Assembly: GCA_003131945.1 (NCBI GenBank)
Contig: PKWD01000005.1
Span: 307 to 6,505, forward strand
Direction: 5' to 3'
DNA: 6,199 bases
Source: Acidimicrobiaceae bacterium
GTDB taxonomy: Bacteria > Actinomycetota > Acidimicrobiia > Acidimicrobiales > UBA8190
Of this stretch, positions 5,203 through 6,199 are shown one piece after another (the stretch's first letter is position 1; every line of letters begins with the position of its first letter). The notes beneath the pieces are model-generated. The model was not told the DNA's origin and ran no database searches. It saw only the letters and a program-made list of their open reading frames with translations. Made by a program: the position numbers and the translations under genes.

Positions 5203-6199
5203 ATGGCGACTACCGAAGAGGCCAGCAACCCTCGCACTGATAAGCGATTGACGTCGTGGCTCATCGGTGCCACCTTCGTTTACGCAGTCTCTGGAATGGC
5301 TTACACGCTCTGGTGGCCGGCTGTCGTCCGGCACCATTCCACCTACTGGGCAACACCGGCTGACATCTGGTCGACGGTGAGGGCTGCTCACTTCGTGCAG
5401 TGGGGTGGCCTGTCCTATGTGTACAGCTACCACTCGACGCTTGTGACACTTCCTGGCTTCAACGTTCTTTTGGCTCCAATCGTCGCCCTCAGCTCGGCGC
5501 TCGGACTTTCTGAGAGCTCCATCACTGTCTATCTCTTCAAACCTCAGGCTTGGCTGCTGGTTGGGCCCTTCTGCCTCGCCGTGGCTGGTGTCGCCCTATT
5601 TGCCCTCGACGCGCTGGCCCGGCGTCTCGGCGTCGTCGCCGGTATCCGCCGGTGGCTCGCCGCTGTCGAGGTCGTAGCCCTTTGGGCCACAATCGCCATT
5701 TGGGGCCACCCAGAGGACGTCCTGGCACTTGGGCTCGCGACGTATGCGCTCCTCGCCCTGGAAGGCGATCGCATGACATTGGCCGGATGGCTGCTCGGTG
5801 CCGCCATCGCAATGCAATTATACGCAGTTCTGCTTGTACCGATCTTTCTTGGTGTCGCGGGTGTCCGCAAAGGCGTACCGTTGTTGATCCGTGCGGTGGT
5901 CTTCCCCGGATTTCTCCTTGTCGCCGTCCTAGTACCTGACTTCCATAGCGCCCTGTGGTCTCTTACGAAACAGCCGGGCTACCCGACGATTCTTCACCCC
6001 ACCCCATGGGTCCTGCTCGCCCCCCACATCAACCGCATCGAGGTTTCGAGTGGGCCGGTCCATTTTGTTGCCCTTGTCGCCGCCGCAGTCCTCGGACTCG
6101 TGGCCCGGCGGCGGCGTACGGACTTGGCCTCGATCTTCTGGCTGGCCGCGATCGCCACGGGGATCCGATGCCTCTTCGAGCCCGTGATGGTCCCTTACT
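5203..6199 (+). CDS. Polytopic membrane protein, possibly GT-C type glycosyltransferase, partial
   Basis: The frame stays open to the window end, giving 332 visible residues. A hydrophilic N-terminus (1-17) is followed by about eight or nine hydrophobic segments, roughly at 18-38, 85-103, 115-137, 151-168, 172-186, 192-214, 230-247, 286-301 and 309-325. The piece GHPEDVLALGLATYALLALE, followed by LAGWLLGAAIAMQLYAVLLVP (194-214), recalls the DUF2029/GT87 polyprenol-dependent glycosyltransferase pattern of an acidic loop and an LxGxxLG helix. This resemblance is from memory and weak. ATG 5203 is chosen because GCGAGG lies 5 nt upstream; ATG 5173 adds ten residues and lacks a clear ribosome site. 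The hairpin just upstream suggests a separate transcription unit. A role in modifying pilin or surface glycans would be guesswork. Confidence 0.8.
   Translation, partial: MATTEEASNPRTDKRLTSWLIGATFVYAVSGMAYTLWWPAVVRHHSTYWATPADIWSTVRAAHFVQWGGLSYVYSYHSTLVTLPGFNVLLAPIVALSSALGLSESSITVYLFKPQAWLLVGPFCLAVAGVALFALDALARRLGVVAGIRRWLAAVEVVALWATIAIWGHPEDVLALGLATYALLALEGDRMTLAGWLLGAAIAMQLYAVLLVPIFLGVAGVRKGVPLLIRAVVFPGFLLVAVLVPDFHSALWSLTKQPGYPTILHPTPWVLLAPHINRIEVSSGPVHFVALVAAAVLGLVARRRRTDLASIFWLAAIATGIRCLFEPVMVPY

Noticed and set aside
4479..5273. 264-codon minus-strand frame opposite the pilin gene
   Set aside because: Shadow of the pilin and terminator on the other strand, with no motif of its own.

Overview
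The window carries a type IV pilus assembly cluster. In order it holds a pilin-like gene on the minus strand (cut by the left edge), about 1.1 kb without a supportable gene, then a plus-strand series of pilB (extension ATPase), pilC (platform protein) and a second, complete pilin. A strong hairpin terminator follows, and then the start of a polytopic membrane protein cut by the right edge. The source looks like a moderately GC-rich bacterium. An actinobacterial origin, perhaps Acidimicrobiia, is my best guess. It rests on the pilin N-terminal style (FTLIELL followed by VIIILAILA), the AxxYKAxVGxYP segment, codon choice, and a terminator with no U-tract. Nothing in the window fixes the taxon.

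Left part (1-1437): the partial pilin reads leftward from about 287. Its mature N-terminus is clearly paralogous to the pilin at the other end of the cluster. The stretch between it and pilB shows no ORF with convincing coding character. It holds several small dyads and presumably the divergent promoters.

Centre (1450-5072): PilB has an N-terminal tandem motif that fits the cyclic-di-GMP-binding MshEN domain, a complete secretion-ATPase core and a four-cysteine site. PilC begins 14 nt after it and is a standard two-domain, three-helix T2SF protein. The 162-nt gap before the pilin has a striking Shine-Dalgarno sequence with no conventional start codon next to it. The pilin encodes about 144 mature residues with two cysteines. 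Together these supply the motor, the platform and one or two subunits. The prepilin peptidase, retraction ATPase (pilT) and pilMNO are not in the window.

Right part (5073-6199): a perfect 18-bp hairpin ends the pilus unit. The following membrane protein resembles GT-C type (DUF2029/GT87-like) glycosyltransferases in general layout, but its assignment is weak.

No wholly new system is evident. The points most worth checking are the predicted c-di-GMP input to PilB, a triple heptanucleotide repeat inside pilB that could cause frameshifting slippage, the divergent paralogous pilins, the orphan Shine-Dalgarno sequence, and the long intergenic region.
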